Shown here one piece after another: positions 48,524 to 59,400 of a DNA stretch of 64,000 nt. The translations under genes were made by a program, and so were the position numbers. Every line of letters begins with the position of its first letter. Within the stretch, counting starts at the first letter, position 1. The notes beneath the pieces were generated by a model. The model did no database searches. It was not told the origin of the DNA and saw only the letters and a program-made list of their open reading frames with translations. The stretch is from Orobanche coerulescens (taxonomy: Eukaryota > Streptophyta > Magnoliopsida > Lamiales > Orobanchaceae): assembly GCA_033398695.1 (NCBI GenBank), contig CM065809.1, positions 88,455,644 to 88,519,643 on the forward strand, read 5' to 3'.

Positions 48524-49467
48524 ACATCATTTTCTTCTTCTTTTTTCTCTGTTTCTTTTTCAACTCCATCCTTTTAATTTTCTACTTCTTCTACTAGTCT
48601 CCTCTTAAACTCCAACAATTTCTTTTTCTACTTATTCTCTTCCTTCAATTTTCTTTTCAACTCCAACAATTTCATCAATTTCATCAAAAACGTTTTCTTG
48701 GGCTACTCCCTCCATAACACAGTGAACAAAATTATCCATATTGGTTTTGAAATTGGAAATAAACCAATTTTCATCGATTAACAAACTCACTTCAGTCTCA
48801 TTGCAGAAGACTTGAATAAGTTGTTCACAAGAAAGAGGGTAGTCCCAACCACTCCTCTCCACAAGTTCCTTCAGAGCACTGAAGCTACGAGTCTTCGATC
48901 TCTTCCAGTCCTTGTACACAGAAATAATAGAAAGATTATCAACATGCTTTCTGGCTGACCTGAGCTGTTCTTTGCCGAGGTTAAAGGGATTGTTTTCCTT
49001 GAGGTTGAATTTGTATTGAGTATCTGGTTCCTCAAGGATTTCCTCAGCTTTTTCCTCCTTAGGGATGCTGGGGAGCTCAAGTAATGGTTATTTAGCAATT
49101 TCTTCTTCTTTCCATATAATGATCTGTTCTTTGGACTGATCTACAGGAGCTGGGAATGTGAGAATTGGTGTTACAGTTGCGATCGATGAGACTTCAGGTA
49201 TATTGGTTTGGTGATCTTCAAGCATGTTTTGGTCAGATGATTTAGTTGAGTAATCTACCAAACCTCTATGTCTTTTGGAAGATTCAGGTGATGAGGCTCG
49301 ACTGACCTATTTTTCAAGTGACTTTCTCTCCTTGAAAGTTCTGGATAGAGGAAGTGCGTCACTTTCTTCACTCACTTCATGGACAAGTGCAACTGACTTT
49401 ACTTCAGCCGCAACTGCCAAAGTGTTAGCTGCAATAATTTCAACTGGGGTGGGATCAGGTAAGGGAA
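48524..49467 (-). pseudogene. Right part of the degenerate acidic ORF (Copia/SIRE-like, unassigned)
   Basis: One minus frame stays largely open from 49467 to 48524, with about five stops. It has a Ser/Glu/Lys-rich N-part (VALVHEVSEESDALPLSRTF), an acidic middle (EEKAEEILEEPDTQYKF) and a more globular segment (FSALKELVERSGWDYPLSC ... FVHCVMEGVAQENVFDEIDE). It then becomes Lys-rich and leads toward the poly-Glu half at 20566-21204. It lies antisense to the adjacent plus-strand LTR (49468-50596). Extra antisense ORFs between pol and the 3' LTR have been described in plant retrotransposons; whether this is one is inference. No catalytic motif is seen. Confidence 0.4.
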
Positions 49468-50596
49468 TGTTGGGATAAACAATCCTGTATCATGTTTTGA
49501 TAATGGCCATCATACAGTAAAGGAGTCGAAAGAGCTGAAATGCTGCTAGGTATGGAAGCTGTCTGGAATGTCCATACAACCCCTTTCATACAACACTGAA
49601 GATCTCATACAGTCTATCCTACAGAGCCTACAGCTACAGCAAAAGACAATGCGTCGGGTACAACAGTCATGCTATAAGATTTTTTACTTGGGAAAAGTTA
49701 AACACATCCGACAGACCTAATTAAAGAAAGCCTTAAACCGTTGTGAAATACACTTTGTTTATTCATAAAGTATTCACGGTTAAAGTAGCATTTATTGCTG
49801 ATAAGACATCATTTAATGCAGCCCGAGTGAGACAAGTCTGAACGCGCTGAAGAACATTTAATGCGAAGTCAAAGAGAATGTCTGAAGCATTAAATGCGAT
49901 CTGCTTTAATTTAAATATTCAGCAAAGCTGCCAATCAGAGACGTCAACATCTCACCTACCTGAAACAGCTACATTTATAACGGATGCATTTTCCAAAGGT
50001 TATAAATACCCCCTAGCCAGAGGACTTAATACACACACGAAGAACAGTTATCGCAAAAGATCTGACAAATTAGTCTGACATTCTAGCTATTACAATATAG
50101 TATAATTCGTGAGCATACAACAAGTATTCAAGCGAAGAAATATACACGTCCTCAATGCGAACAGCACAGCATACAACAAACGTATATCAAAGATCAAGCT
50201 GCTGTTCAGAGAATTCTACCTTTACCATTGAGATAATCATCATCCATATGTGGACTGTAGATCCTTGCGTATTCCGACCTGTGTGGGAAGAATAGCATTG
50301 TAGATAAAGATTCAAACTGTGTGTGAAGAATAAAGTCAAGAAAGAGCTCAAGCCAATCTGTGTGAATGGCAAAAAGCTTCACTCCCTGTAACAATCTGTG
50401 TGAAGGACCAGTGGACGTAGAGGGGTTTACCTCTAATGCGGACTTGTATGTGCTAGGTCCGGAGCTATGTCTCGGTAGGTGACTCTTCGGCCTTCTCTCT
50501 CCTGTCAATATCGTACTCGAAAGCTTTGAGGTCAGAGAATAAATCGAAAGTAGAAATATCATTAAGATTGCATGACACACGCATAGCTGTAGTCTT
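49468..50596 (+). repeat. Copia-like (possibly SIRE-type) LTR, interrupted by element E
   Basis: Starts TGTTGGGATAAACAATCC after a purine-rich AGGTAAGGGAA, followed by ATCATGTTTTGATAATGGCC, a motif often seen at SIRE LTR starts. TATAAAT lies at 50001-50007 in plus orientation. The right end is not seen because element E begins at 50597. Confidence 0.5.
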
Positions 50597-51291
50597 TATA
50601 ACACCCCCAGATCCCATTGGGTTATTACAGTGCCATGGACCCCACACCAGGAGAATCACCAGGCGCACACGACTAAATTACATCAAACTAACCAACAAGG
50701 GAACTCATAGTCCCTACTATGATATCTGATATAATATTTCGATAAGGAATTTCAATGACACTACATGTCCAAAATAAAAATACAACAACATCCATGAGCC
50801 CTGCTCAGATAACACAAAATAACGACAACTGATAAACTGGAGAATACTCCTAACTGACTGACCAACAACAACACCGAGACAACTCGGGTCTAGCATCGCT
50901 GGAATGCCTCGTCGCCATCGTCATGCCCCTGTGTCTCAACTCTCTCCTCGCAAACACCTCAAACATGATAACATGTTCCGCCCCACGGGGTCAGTCATCC
51001 AGATAATGAATATCAAGTACATGTACAACATGATATGCATCCAAAGGCAAAATAAACAACAATAATGATAATACGAGATGCTCGCAAACCAAGGTAAGAA
51101 CCGATCATTCATGAAAAACTATGCCCACGGTATATGATCAATACCTGTTCAATAGGTTAGAACACAAGTGCCCAACGACGAATCATCAATATAGAACACA
51201 ACAACGAATTACTCGACGGTAAACCAAACCAAAACTGAAATAGATACGAACCATAATGCCCGAAGTCTCTAACGGCAACACCAATACATCA
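50597..51291 (-). repeat. Element E 3' LTR, left fragment
   Basis: Contains the LTR edge and an acceptor-like block at 50958-50993 (minus: branch CTGAC, CCCCGTGGGG, then TTTGAG/G, where other families have CAG/G). Interrupted by element F at the duplicated CATCA (51287-51291). Confidence 0.75.
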
Positions 51292-51625
51292 TGTAACACC
51301 CCCGATATATTCAGGAATATTACAGCGCCGTAAATCCTTTACATAAGGATTTACAAGGCTAAAGAATTGAACAGACATTAACAGGTACTAACGAATGGAA
51401 ATAACGGAATTAAGATACAACAGTTCTGACCAAATACTGAAAATGCAAATGTTCAACAGAGACTTATTAATACATCACCAAATTCAAATTTATCATAAAC
51501 GACTACGTACTGGAGTACTTATTGAAATAACCAAAAAACAACAGACAGATAAACCCGGCCGGAACATCACTTTGCACCCTCGTCGTCATGTAGCTCCAGT
51601 GGTTGTTTCCCCGCTCTCCTGGATC

Positions 51626-53034
51626 CTGAACATAAACAAAATGTTCACCCCCGAAGGGGTTATCACAACGATGCTAGTACAAGTACCACAACATATTATT
51701 CATATCTCACGAAGAATAATAACGTAAATGACAAAAATACAAACGAGTCTTCTCCTACGAGAAGCTCATAAATAACATACACAACTGAAAATCACAACAT
51801 GATATCATAACATACACATGGTAATTCCGACGATCCAGCGTTCACTGCCTAGAACCCACGATGATCCCATCAGACCAACCCGTGGTGGAAAAACCCGTCC
51901 GATGATCCAGCGCATGCTAGCATGGATCCCCCGATGATATCTTCGGACAAACACGACGTAGACATACAACAACGACATACATGCACGACAATATGTATAA
52001 CATCAATACATAAAACAAATAAGGTACTTGCCTCGATTCGAAGACAAGAACAATACTTCCACGAAACGAAACACTCGAAGGTCGTCCCTTCAATCAATCA
52101 CGTAACAAGCTCGAACCTTAACGAAAGAAATAATATTGAATTTATCTCACGTCGTACGAATGTCTACCAATTCAATTTACGGCCGAAAGTTCATAAAACG
52201 CAATCTGCCTAAACTTCTTAGCGTACGCTAAGTATTCTGTGTAGCGTGCGTTAAGTCTGCTCGATAGCGTACGCAATCAACAAAGCCTAGCATACGTTAA
52301 TTATGCATGGTCAGTACCTCACTGATCAGCCGACTAACTCGTCTGATGGCCTAACATACGTTACGTACCAAACATAGCGTACGTTAACTCATGCTCGACA
52401 GCGCACGTTAATCTACATAGCTTAGCGTGTGCTAACTGTGCATGGCGATTCCTCTTGGGCGATGGATCGATCTCATCATGATCAAACCAATGAAATCTTC
52501 AGTGTCAATTCAGGTTACTTCCATGAATATCATGTTCATACGGTTATGAATGATCTTACAGATAACAACAACTTCGGATTCAAGAATATGTATACTATTA
52601 TAAAACCATATTCCATTTCGATTACAATTCTTCATGCGATAATTCAGAAGGCTTAACGGTCGATATCAACACCTTTATATTAATCAAAACTATCATTCTG
52701 TAGTTTGATTAACATTCCATCTTTACAAGATAAATCCTTCCATGATCAATCCCTTAGGTTCGTCTAAACAATAATGATGTTAAAGTCAAGTCCATGATTG
52801 CTATGAAGACACCTACTAGCTTTGGATTACCAATGATAGAAACTTCCTCTACTTATTCATTGAAATAAGATTCGAATCATGATGCTCATAATCAAGGTAC
52901 ATAAGGCATAATCATCTCAGTATTCCAAACATGATGTGGTTTGGATAATTCACCTAAGAAACTCAATATTTTGCTAGCATGATCGTCTTATTCTCTATAA
53001 CACGAATCTAGAGTTGGAGATAGAATCAACATAC
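51626..53034 (-). other. Putative LTR-internal intron, element F
   Basis: Strong donor TTAAG/GTATGTTGATTC on the minus strand at 53034; acceptor TTATGTTCAG/G ending at 51626, with GATAACCCC branch-like sequence and a CCCCTTCGGGGG hairpin upstream. Span 1409 bp. Confidence 0.5.
52218..52440 (-). repeat. Palindrome cluster inside the F LTR body
   Basis: About eight 12-mers such as TTAGCGTACGCTAA, TAGCGTGCGTTA and TAGCGTACGTTA, downstream of TATA within the putative intron. The partial LTR copy (about 57520-57740) has the same cluster with several CpG/TpG differences. Confidence 0.75.
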
Positions 53035-53288
53035 CTTAATATGACGAAATCACTGAACCCCAAAGGTAGAATCTGACTCCGGTTGGTTATATGCCACTCC
53101 AAGGTGCTACTTCTCTTCAATGATCAATCACAAGAAGTATCCAATGTCCAATGATCAAGTGGATGTGTTATAAGTGTATCTAAGGAAGATGATATGCCCT
53201 CTGGTCTCTCAAAAACGAAAGATAAACGAAGGAAATGAGAACAAAATGGAGTGCTGGCCCATATATAAACTTTTTGTACATAAGCAGA

Positions 53289-53515
53289 TTAGCGCACACT
53301 ACCATACATCCTTAGCGCGCGATAATAAGAGTTGACTCCAAAACTGTCCAAGTTCATCCGCGGGAATCTTATCTGGTCCTACGTCCGGCTGGCGCATGTG
53401 TTAGCCACCTAGCTCAATAATTGATTACCTAGCGCACGCAAGTCCTACATTCGTAGCATGCGCTAGTAGTAGCCGATAGCATGCGTTAAGCTACATTCTT
53501 ACGCTATCACGAGTT
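53289..53515 (-). promoter_or_regulatory. Palindrome array upstream of the F TATA box
   Basis: Decayed copies (TAGCGCACACTA, TAGCGCGCGATA, TAGCATGCGCTA). The partial LTR at 58592-58818 has the better preserved forms TAGCGCACGCTA, TAGCGCGCGCTA and TAGCGTGCGCTA. Confidence 0.7.
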
Positions 53516-53689
53516 TGCATGAGAAAATTTGCATGATGATATACTTATGTACAAAGATACCAATGTGAGAAATAACATATTCCAATTATCGAGATCATAA
53601 ATCTGAATAATACAGGGTTCGAATACAGATGAAATACATAATAATAAATCCGGATATTACATACTCTCCTACTAAAAAGGAGTTTTGTC

Positions 53690-54335
53690 CCGAAACTCAA
53701 GACGAAAATAACTCTGGATATCTGGACTTCATACTATATTCCGTTTCCCATGTGGCTTCTTCCACCCCATGACATGACCACTGAACTTTGACCAAAGCGA
53801 TTGGTTTGTTCCTCAACTGCTTAACTCGACTCTCGAGTATCTTGATCGGTCATTCTTCAAATCTCCCATCCTGAGCGACTTCGATCTCCCCTAAATCAAT
53901 GACATGACTAGGGTCCGGTATATATCTCCGTAACTGGGATACGTGGAACACGTTATGAACATAGCTCAACGACGACGGAAATTCCAATCATTATGCCAAC
54001 TCTCCAACTCTCTCAAGGATCTCGAACGGTCCGATATATCTCGGACTCAGCTTTCCCTTTCTTCAAAAATAGAAGGTTCCCCGAGTAGGAAAAACCTTTA
54101 AAAGTACGTGGTCTCCAGTACTGAACTCCAAAGGGCGACGACGTACGTCTGCGTACGATTTCTGGCGACTTTGGGCGGTCAACAGCCTTTCACGAATCAA
54201 GGCTATCTTCTCTCGAGTCTATACGATGAACTCCGGTTCTGTCTCGATTAAGTCTGATGAATCGTCCCAACATAGGGGCGATCTACATCTCCTCCCGTAT
54301 AATGCCTCAAACGGTGCCATCTTAATGGAAGCATG
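53690..54335 (-). pseudogene. Integrase C-terminus and chromodomain of element F
   Basis: The minus strand at about 53720-53849 reads KILESRVKQLRNKPIALVKVQW and VEEATWETEY, a chromodomain, ending PELFSS before a stop. Upstream, 53870-54335, are integrase C-terminal pieces in mixed frames (reverse of the RYIGPFEIL/NVFHVS-type region). Decayed by frameshifts. Confidence 0.7.
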
Positions 54336-55085
54336 TCAACTATTGTTGTAGGTAAATTCAATCAACGTTAGATGAACTTCCCAATCAGTTGACCAATCTA
54401 AGGCACAAGCCCTCAGCATATGTTCCACCGTTTGAATAGTCCTCTCGGATTGTCCATCAGTCCGCGGGTGATAAGCTATACTGAAGTTCAATTCGGTCAC
54501 CAAGGCCTTATGAACTACTTTCCAAAAGTGAGACACAAAACGGCTATCTCGATTAGAAATAATGGTCTTCGGTGTACCATACAATCGAACTATCTCCAAA
54601 ATAAATACTCGTGCCAACCTCCCTGGTCCCCACGTATCCTTAATGCCTAGAAAATGAGCTGATTTGGTTAAACGATCAACTATCACCCAAATCATGTTCA
54701 TTCCTGTCTTGGTTCTCGGCATACTAGTAATAAAGTCCATCGATATGTCCTCCCACTTCCATTTAGGAATCCAGAGCAGCTTCAACATCCCGGCAGGACG
54801 TTAATGCTCAATCTTAACCTGCTGACAAGTCAAGCATTTCGAAACATAGTCCGCTACATCTTTCTTCATGTTGCCCCACCAGAAATTCTGCTTCAAGTCC
54901 TTATACATCTTACTGGTGCCCGAGTGGATAGAATAGGGCGAACTGTGAGCTTCCTTCAGAATCGTCTGTTTCAGAACATCGGCATCGGGAATGCAGAGTC
55001 GGTTCTGAAACCTCAAAACTCCATCATCATGAATTAAAAATCCGGGGGCTTTCCCCTTGATCACTTCATCACGTAACCGAATCAT
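54336..55085 (-). pseudogene. Integrase of element F, catalytic Asp changed
   Basis: The zinc-binding region (54801-55085) is well kept, with HSGTSKMYKDL and CLTCQQVK. The core (54336-54788) is in the adjacent frame after a stop near 54800. The first catalytic region ([10 protein letters not shown]) and the Glu region (GQSERTIQT) are present, but the middle motif reads SNRDSRF instead of SDRDGQF. The conserved catalytic Asp is therefore Asn and the enzyme is expected to be inactive. Confidence 0.8.
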
Positions 55086-55619
55086 CAGAGGATCATCTGC
55101 CTATCTAGATTTGATTTCTTCGGTTAATGATGAAGTTATTTCCATCACGCACAGTTGTCCTTGGACTCTTTGTAACCATACTTCAATTCCTTCTCGAATC
55201 ATCTCTCGCTGAAGGCTAAGTTGGGAGGTCAGAGTCTCCAACATCTGAATAGAAACAGGCTTGCGGCAGAGTGCATCGGCCACTACATTCGCTTTGCCTG
55301 GATGATACAAAATTTCCAAGTCGTAATCCTTAATCAGTTCTAATCATCTTCTTTGGCGCATGTTCAACTCTTTCTGACTGAAGATGTATTTGAGACTTTT
55401 GTGATCCGTAAAGATCTGACAGTGAGTCCCGTACAGATAATGCCTCCAGATCTTCAAAGCAAAAACTACTGCTGCTAGCTCCAAATCATGTGTTGGGTAA
55501 TTCACTTCATAAGGTTTCAGCTGTCGCGATGCATAAGTGATCACCTTATCATTCTGCATCAATACGCATCTGATTCCTTGGTTCAAAGCATCACTGTAAA
55601 CTATAAATCCTCCAGTTCC
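55086..55619 (-). pseudogene. RNase H region of element F
   Basis: Minus-strand pieces 55344-55586 ([37 protein letters not shown]) and 55101-55319 ([17 protein letters not shown]) are split by in-frame stops near 55335 and 55600. The YSDAS start motif is altered. Confidence 0.75.
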
Positions 55620-56339
55620 CTATGGAAGTGATAGAATCGGTGCTGTCGTCAATCTCTTCTTCAATTCATCAAAGCTAACCCGACACAACTCATTCCACTC
55701 AAACTTTTCAGTTTTCTGCAGGAGTTGAGTAAGTGGGCGGGAAATTTTGGAAAACCCTTCCACGAATCGACGATAATACCCAGCAAGTCCTAAGAAACTT
55801 CGAACTTCTTTCACGTTCTTAGAAGGCTTCCAATCCAAAACCGCTTCAATCTTCTGAGGATCTACTTGGACTCCTTCAGCTGATACTACATGACCAAGGA
55901 ACATTAATTCCTTTAGCCATAATTCACACTTAGAGAGTTTGGTGTACAGTTGCTCGCTTCTCAAAAGTTCTAATACAATGCGCAAATGCTGTGCATGCTC
56001 TCCCGGGCTCTTAGAATACACCAGAATGTAATCAATGAACACGACCACAAATTTATCCAAATATTCGATGAACACTCGGTTCATCAACTGCATGAATACA
56101 GCAGGTGCATTAGTGAGACCAAACGGCATCACTACAAACTCATAGTGTCCGTAGCGAGTTCTGAACGCTGATTTCGGAACATCAGATTCTTTAATCCTTA
56201 GCTGATGATACCCTGATCTCAGATCAATTTTAGAAAATACTGTTGCTCCTTGAAACTGATCAAACAGATCATCAATCCGTGGGAACGGATACTTGTTCTT
56301 AATCGTCATCTTGTTCAGCTCTCGATAGTCAATACACAT
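55620..56339 (-). pseudogene. RT of element F, active site FIDYIL
   Basis: A 239-codon frame with [45 protein letters not shown] and LGHVVS. The active site reads FIDYIL, not FIDDIL, so the second catalytic Asp is Tyr and RT should be dead. The upstream protease frame overlaps by a frameshift near 56330. Confidence 0.85.
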
Positions 56340-57082
56340 TCGAAGTGATCCATTCTTCTTTCGGACAAAAAGAACCGGCGCTCCCCAGGGCGAATATAGC
56401 CTTTTTCCAGTAACTCTTCCAGCTGCTTTTTCAGTTCATACATCTCAGTAGGTGCCATACCATACGGCACCTTAGAAATTGGTGTAGCTCTGGGTTCCAG
56501 CTCAATGGTAAATTCTACATCCCTTCGTGGAGGTAGTCCAGGTAACTCGTCAGGAAATACATCTGGAAATTCGTTCACAACAGGAATGGATGAAAGTTCC
56601 ACAATTTCGTCTTCTTTCTTCATTGCATAACACCAGTATCCGGTACAGCCCTGTTTCAACAATTTGATAGCTTTCATCGCTTTGATCAACTTTCCTGAGC
56701 TTCCCGGTTTCCATCCCTCAAACAGTATTTCGGAACCATCATCAGCGATCAGTGAGATATTCCTCCTTCGGTAGTTTACAATAGCTCCATATCGATTAAG
56801 CCAATCGTCTTCGAGTATCAGATCGTCTCCTTGCATTTCTATTACAATCAGATTTGAGAGCCACTCTCTGCCTCCAAATGATATAGGGAAATACCTAGTT
56901 TCTAAGTTTCCAACAATCCACTCTCCATTCGGTAAACCAACAACATAAGGTTCACAATTATGAAAACCAGAAACATTCAAATGATTTACACAAGACAAAG
57001 ATATAAAAGAATGCGTAGCTCCTGTATCGAATAAAATGCTTACTGGCTGGGAAATAATGCGGGCCGATGCACGATGCGGCAA
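56315..57082 (-). pseudogene. Protease and RT N-terminus of element F
   Basis: The aspartic protease active site ILFDTGATHSFI is at about residue 20, followed by YVVGLPNGEWIVG and [15 protein letters not shown]. The region leading to RT (FPDVFPDELPGLPPRRDVEF and [17 protein letters not shown]) is intact until a shift at about 56390. Confidence 0.8.
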
Positions 57083-57438
57083 TGAGAATCACGATCTTCT
57101 ATTTTCCTCATCTCGTACAGACGTGGGGGAACAGATCCGGCACTCGATGTACCCTTTCGGTCCCACTGTCCTCTGCCTCGTCCGCAGCCAAAATTATGAG
57201 GCATCTGAATACTTTGCTGCGTCACATTGAATCTTGGCTTCCTTACGGGTATTTGTGGTGTACGGGCTCTAAAAGACTTTGCAGCCTCTTCACAGAACAC
57301 CGCACGATGTCCCTCTCGACCAAAATCAAAACAAGTCACGGCAGGTAGGGGTCAATTCCATCGATAGTTCCCCGTCTGGGCACAGTTAAAGCATTTCCTG
57401 GTAACATCAGTCATGGTTGATGCTGCTCCGAAGTTCTT
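57040..57438 (-). pseudogene. Remnant of gag zinc-knuckle region, element F
   Basis: Two damaged knuckles: CFNCAQTGNYRWN (about 57350-57390) and CFDFGREGHRAVFC. The shared SSAGSVPPRLYEMRK follows. Upstream gag is deleted at 57438-57441, where LTR sequence (AATTTATCTCACG) begins directly. Confidence 0.75.
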
Positions 57439-57440
57439 TG

Positions 57441-58970
57441 GAATTTATCTCACGTCGTACGAATGTCTACCAATTCAATTTACGGCCGAAAGTTCATAAA
57501 ACGCAATCTGCCTGAACTTCTTAGCGTACGCTAAGTATTCTGTGTAGCGTGCGTTAAGTCTGCTCGATAGCGTACGCAATCAACAAAGCCTAGCGTATGC
57601 TAATTATGCATGGTCAATACCTCACTGATCAGTCGACTGACTCGTCTGATGGCCTAACGTACGGTACGTATCAAACGTAGCGTACGTTAACTCATGATCG
57701 ATAGCGCACGTTAATCTACATAGCTTAGCGTGCGCTAACTGTGCATGGCAGTTCACTACTGGGCACTAGACTGATCTCATCATGATCAAACCAATGAAAT
57801 CTTCAGTGTCAATTCAGGTTACTTCCATGAATATCATGTTTATACGGTTATGAATGATCTTACGGATAACAACAACTTCGGATTCAAGAATATGTATACT
57901 ATTATAAAACCATATTCCATTTCTATTACAATTCTTCATGCGATAATTCGGAAGGCTTAACGGTCGATATCAACACCTTTATATTAATCAAAACTATCAT
58001 TTTGTAGTTTGATTAACATTCCATCTTTACAAGATAAATCCTTCCATGATCAATCCCTTAGGTTCGTATAAACAATAATGATCTTAAAGTCAAGTCCATG
58101 ATTGCTACGAAGACACCTACTAGCTTTGGATTACCAATGATAGAAACTTCCTCTACTTTTTCATTGAAATAAGATACGAATCATGATGTTCATAATCAAG
58201 GTACTTAAGGCATAATCATCTCAATATTCCAAACATGATGTGGTTTAGATAATTCACCCAAGAAACTCAATATTTTGCTAGCATGATCATCTTATTCTCC
58301 ATAACACGAATCTAGAGTTGGAGATAGAATCAACATACCTTAATATGACGAAATCACTAAACCCCAAAGGTAGAATCCGACTCTGGTTGGTTATATGCCA
58401 CTCCAAGGTGCTACTTATCTTCAATGATCAATCACAAGAAGTATCCAATGTCCAATGATCAAGTGGATGTGTTATAAGTGTATCTAAGGAAGATGATATG
58501 CCCTCTGGTCTCTCAAAAACGAAAGATAAACGAAGGAAATGAGAATAAAATGGAGTGCTGGCCCATATATAAACTTTCTGTACATAAGCAGATTAGCGCA
58601 CGCTACCATACATCCTTAGCGCGCGCTAATAATAGTTGACTCCAAAACTGTCCAGGTTTATCCGCGGGAATCTTATCCGGTCCTACGTCCGGCTGGCGCA
58701 TGTGTTAGCCACCTAGCTCAATAATTGATTACCTAGCGCACGCAAGTCCTACATTCATAGCGTGCGCTAGTAGTAGCCGATAGCGTGCGTTAAGCTACAT
58801 TCTTAGCATACGCTATCACGAGTTTGCATGAGAAAATTTGCATGATGATATACTTATGTACAAAGATACCAATGTGAGAAATAACATATTCCAATTATCG
58901 AGATCATAAATCTTAATAATACAGGGTTCGAATACAGATGAAATACACAATAATAAATCCGGATATTACA
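57441..58970 (-). repeat. Truncated 5' LTR of element F, 1530 bp
   Basis: Corresponds to 52138-53661 of the 3' LTR. The missing part would be U5, the primer site and gag start. Palindrome clusters are less CpG-decayed than in the 3' LTR. Ends GGATATTACA before CATCA. Confidence 0.9.
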
Positions 58971-58984
58971 CATCACACATAGCC

Positions 58985-59400
58985 TAAAAGCCCTCAGCTG
59001 AAGCTGCAAAATATCATAATGGCCGAAGCCAAACAACACGAAGCTGTAAATCATCACAATGGCCTGAAGCCAAACAGCCCGAAGTTGTATCACATGAGGG
59101 GCCGAAGACACACAGCACGAAGCTGTATCACAGTGAGGGGCCGAAGCCACACAGCACGAAGCTGTATCACAATGAGGGGCGGAAGCCACACAGAACGAAG
59201 TTGTATCACAATGAGTGGCCGAAGCCACACAACACGAAGCTGTATCACAATGAGGGGCTGAAGCCACACAGTCGAAGCTGTATCACAAGGAGGGGCCGAA
59301 GCCACACAGCACGAATCCATATCACAAAGCCGAAGCTGTATCACAATGAGGGGCTGAAGCCACTCAGCCGAAGCTGTATCACAATGAGATCATCCAATGA
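58985..59400 (-). repeat. 39-bp minisatellite in the element E LTR
   Basis: About ten imperfect units with GGGGCCGAAGCCACACAGC and ACGAAGCTGTATCACAATGA. The period is a multiple of three, so long spurious frames run through it on both strands. Confidence 0.85.

Larger units (their letters stand above)
51292..53661 (-). repeat. 3' LTR of element F, 2370 bp
   Basis: Edges are TGTAACACCCCCG and GGATATTACA. It contains an acceptor-like block (51625-51665), GATC-rich units (about 51825-51960), two palindrome clusters (52218-52440 and 53289-53515), a donor-like site (53034) and minus-strand TATATA (53260-53269). Confidence 0.9.
51292..58970 (-). mobile_element. Element F: Gypsy chromovirus with truncated 5' LTR and inactive enzymes
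   Basis: The 3' LTR (51292-53661, 2370 bp) is complete. Pol on the minus strand runs 53690-57082. The gag body, primer site and first 850 bp or so of the 5' LTR are deleted, leaving a partial LTR at 57441-58970. The insertion is still flanked by a perfect CATCA duplication (51287-51291, 58971-58975), so the deletion happened after integration, inside the element. Gag/protease motifs match C. Confidence 0.85.
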
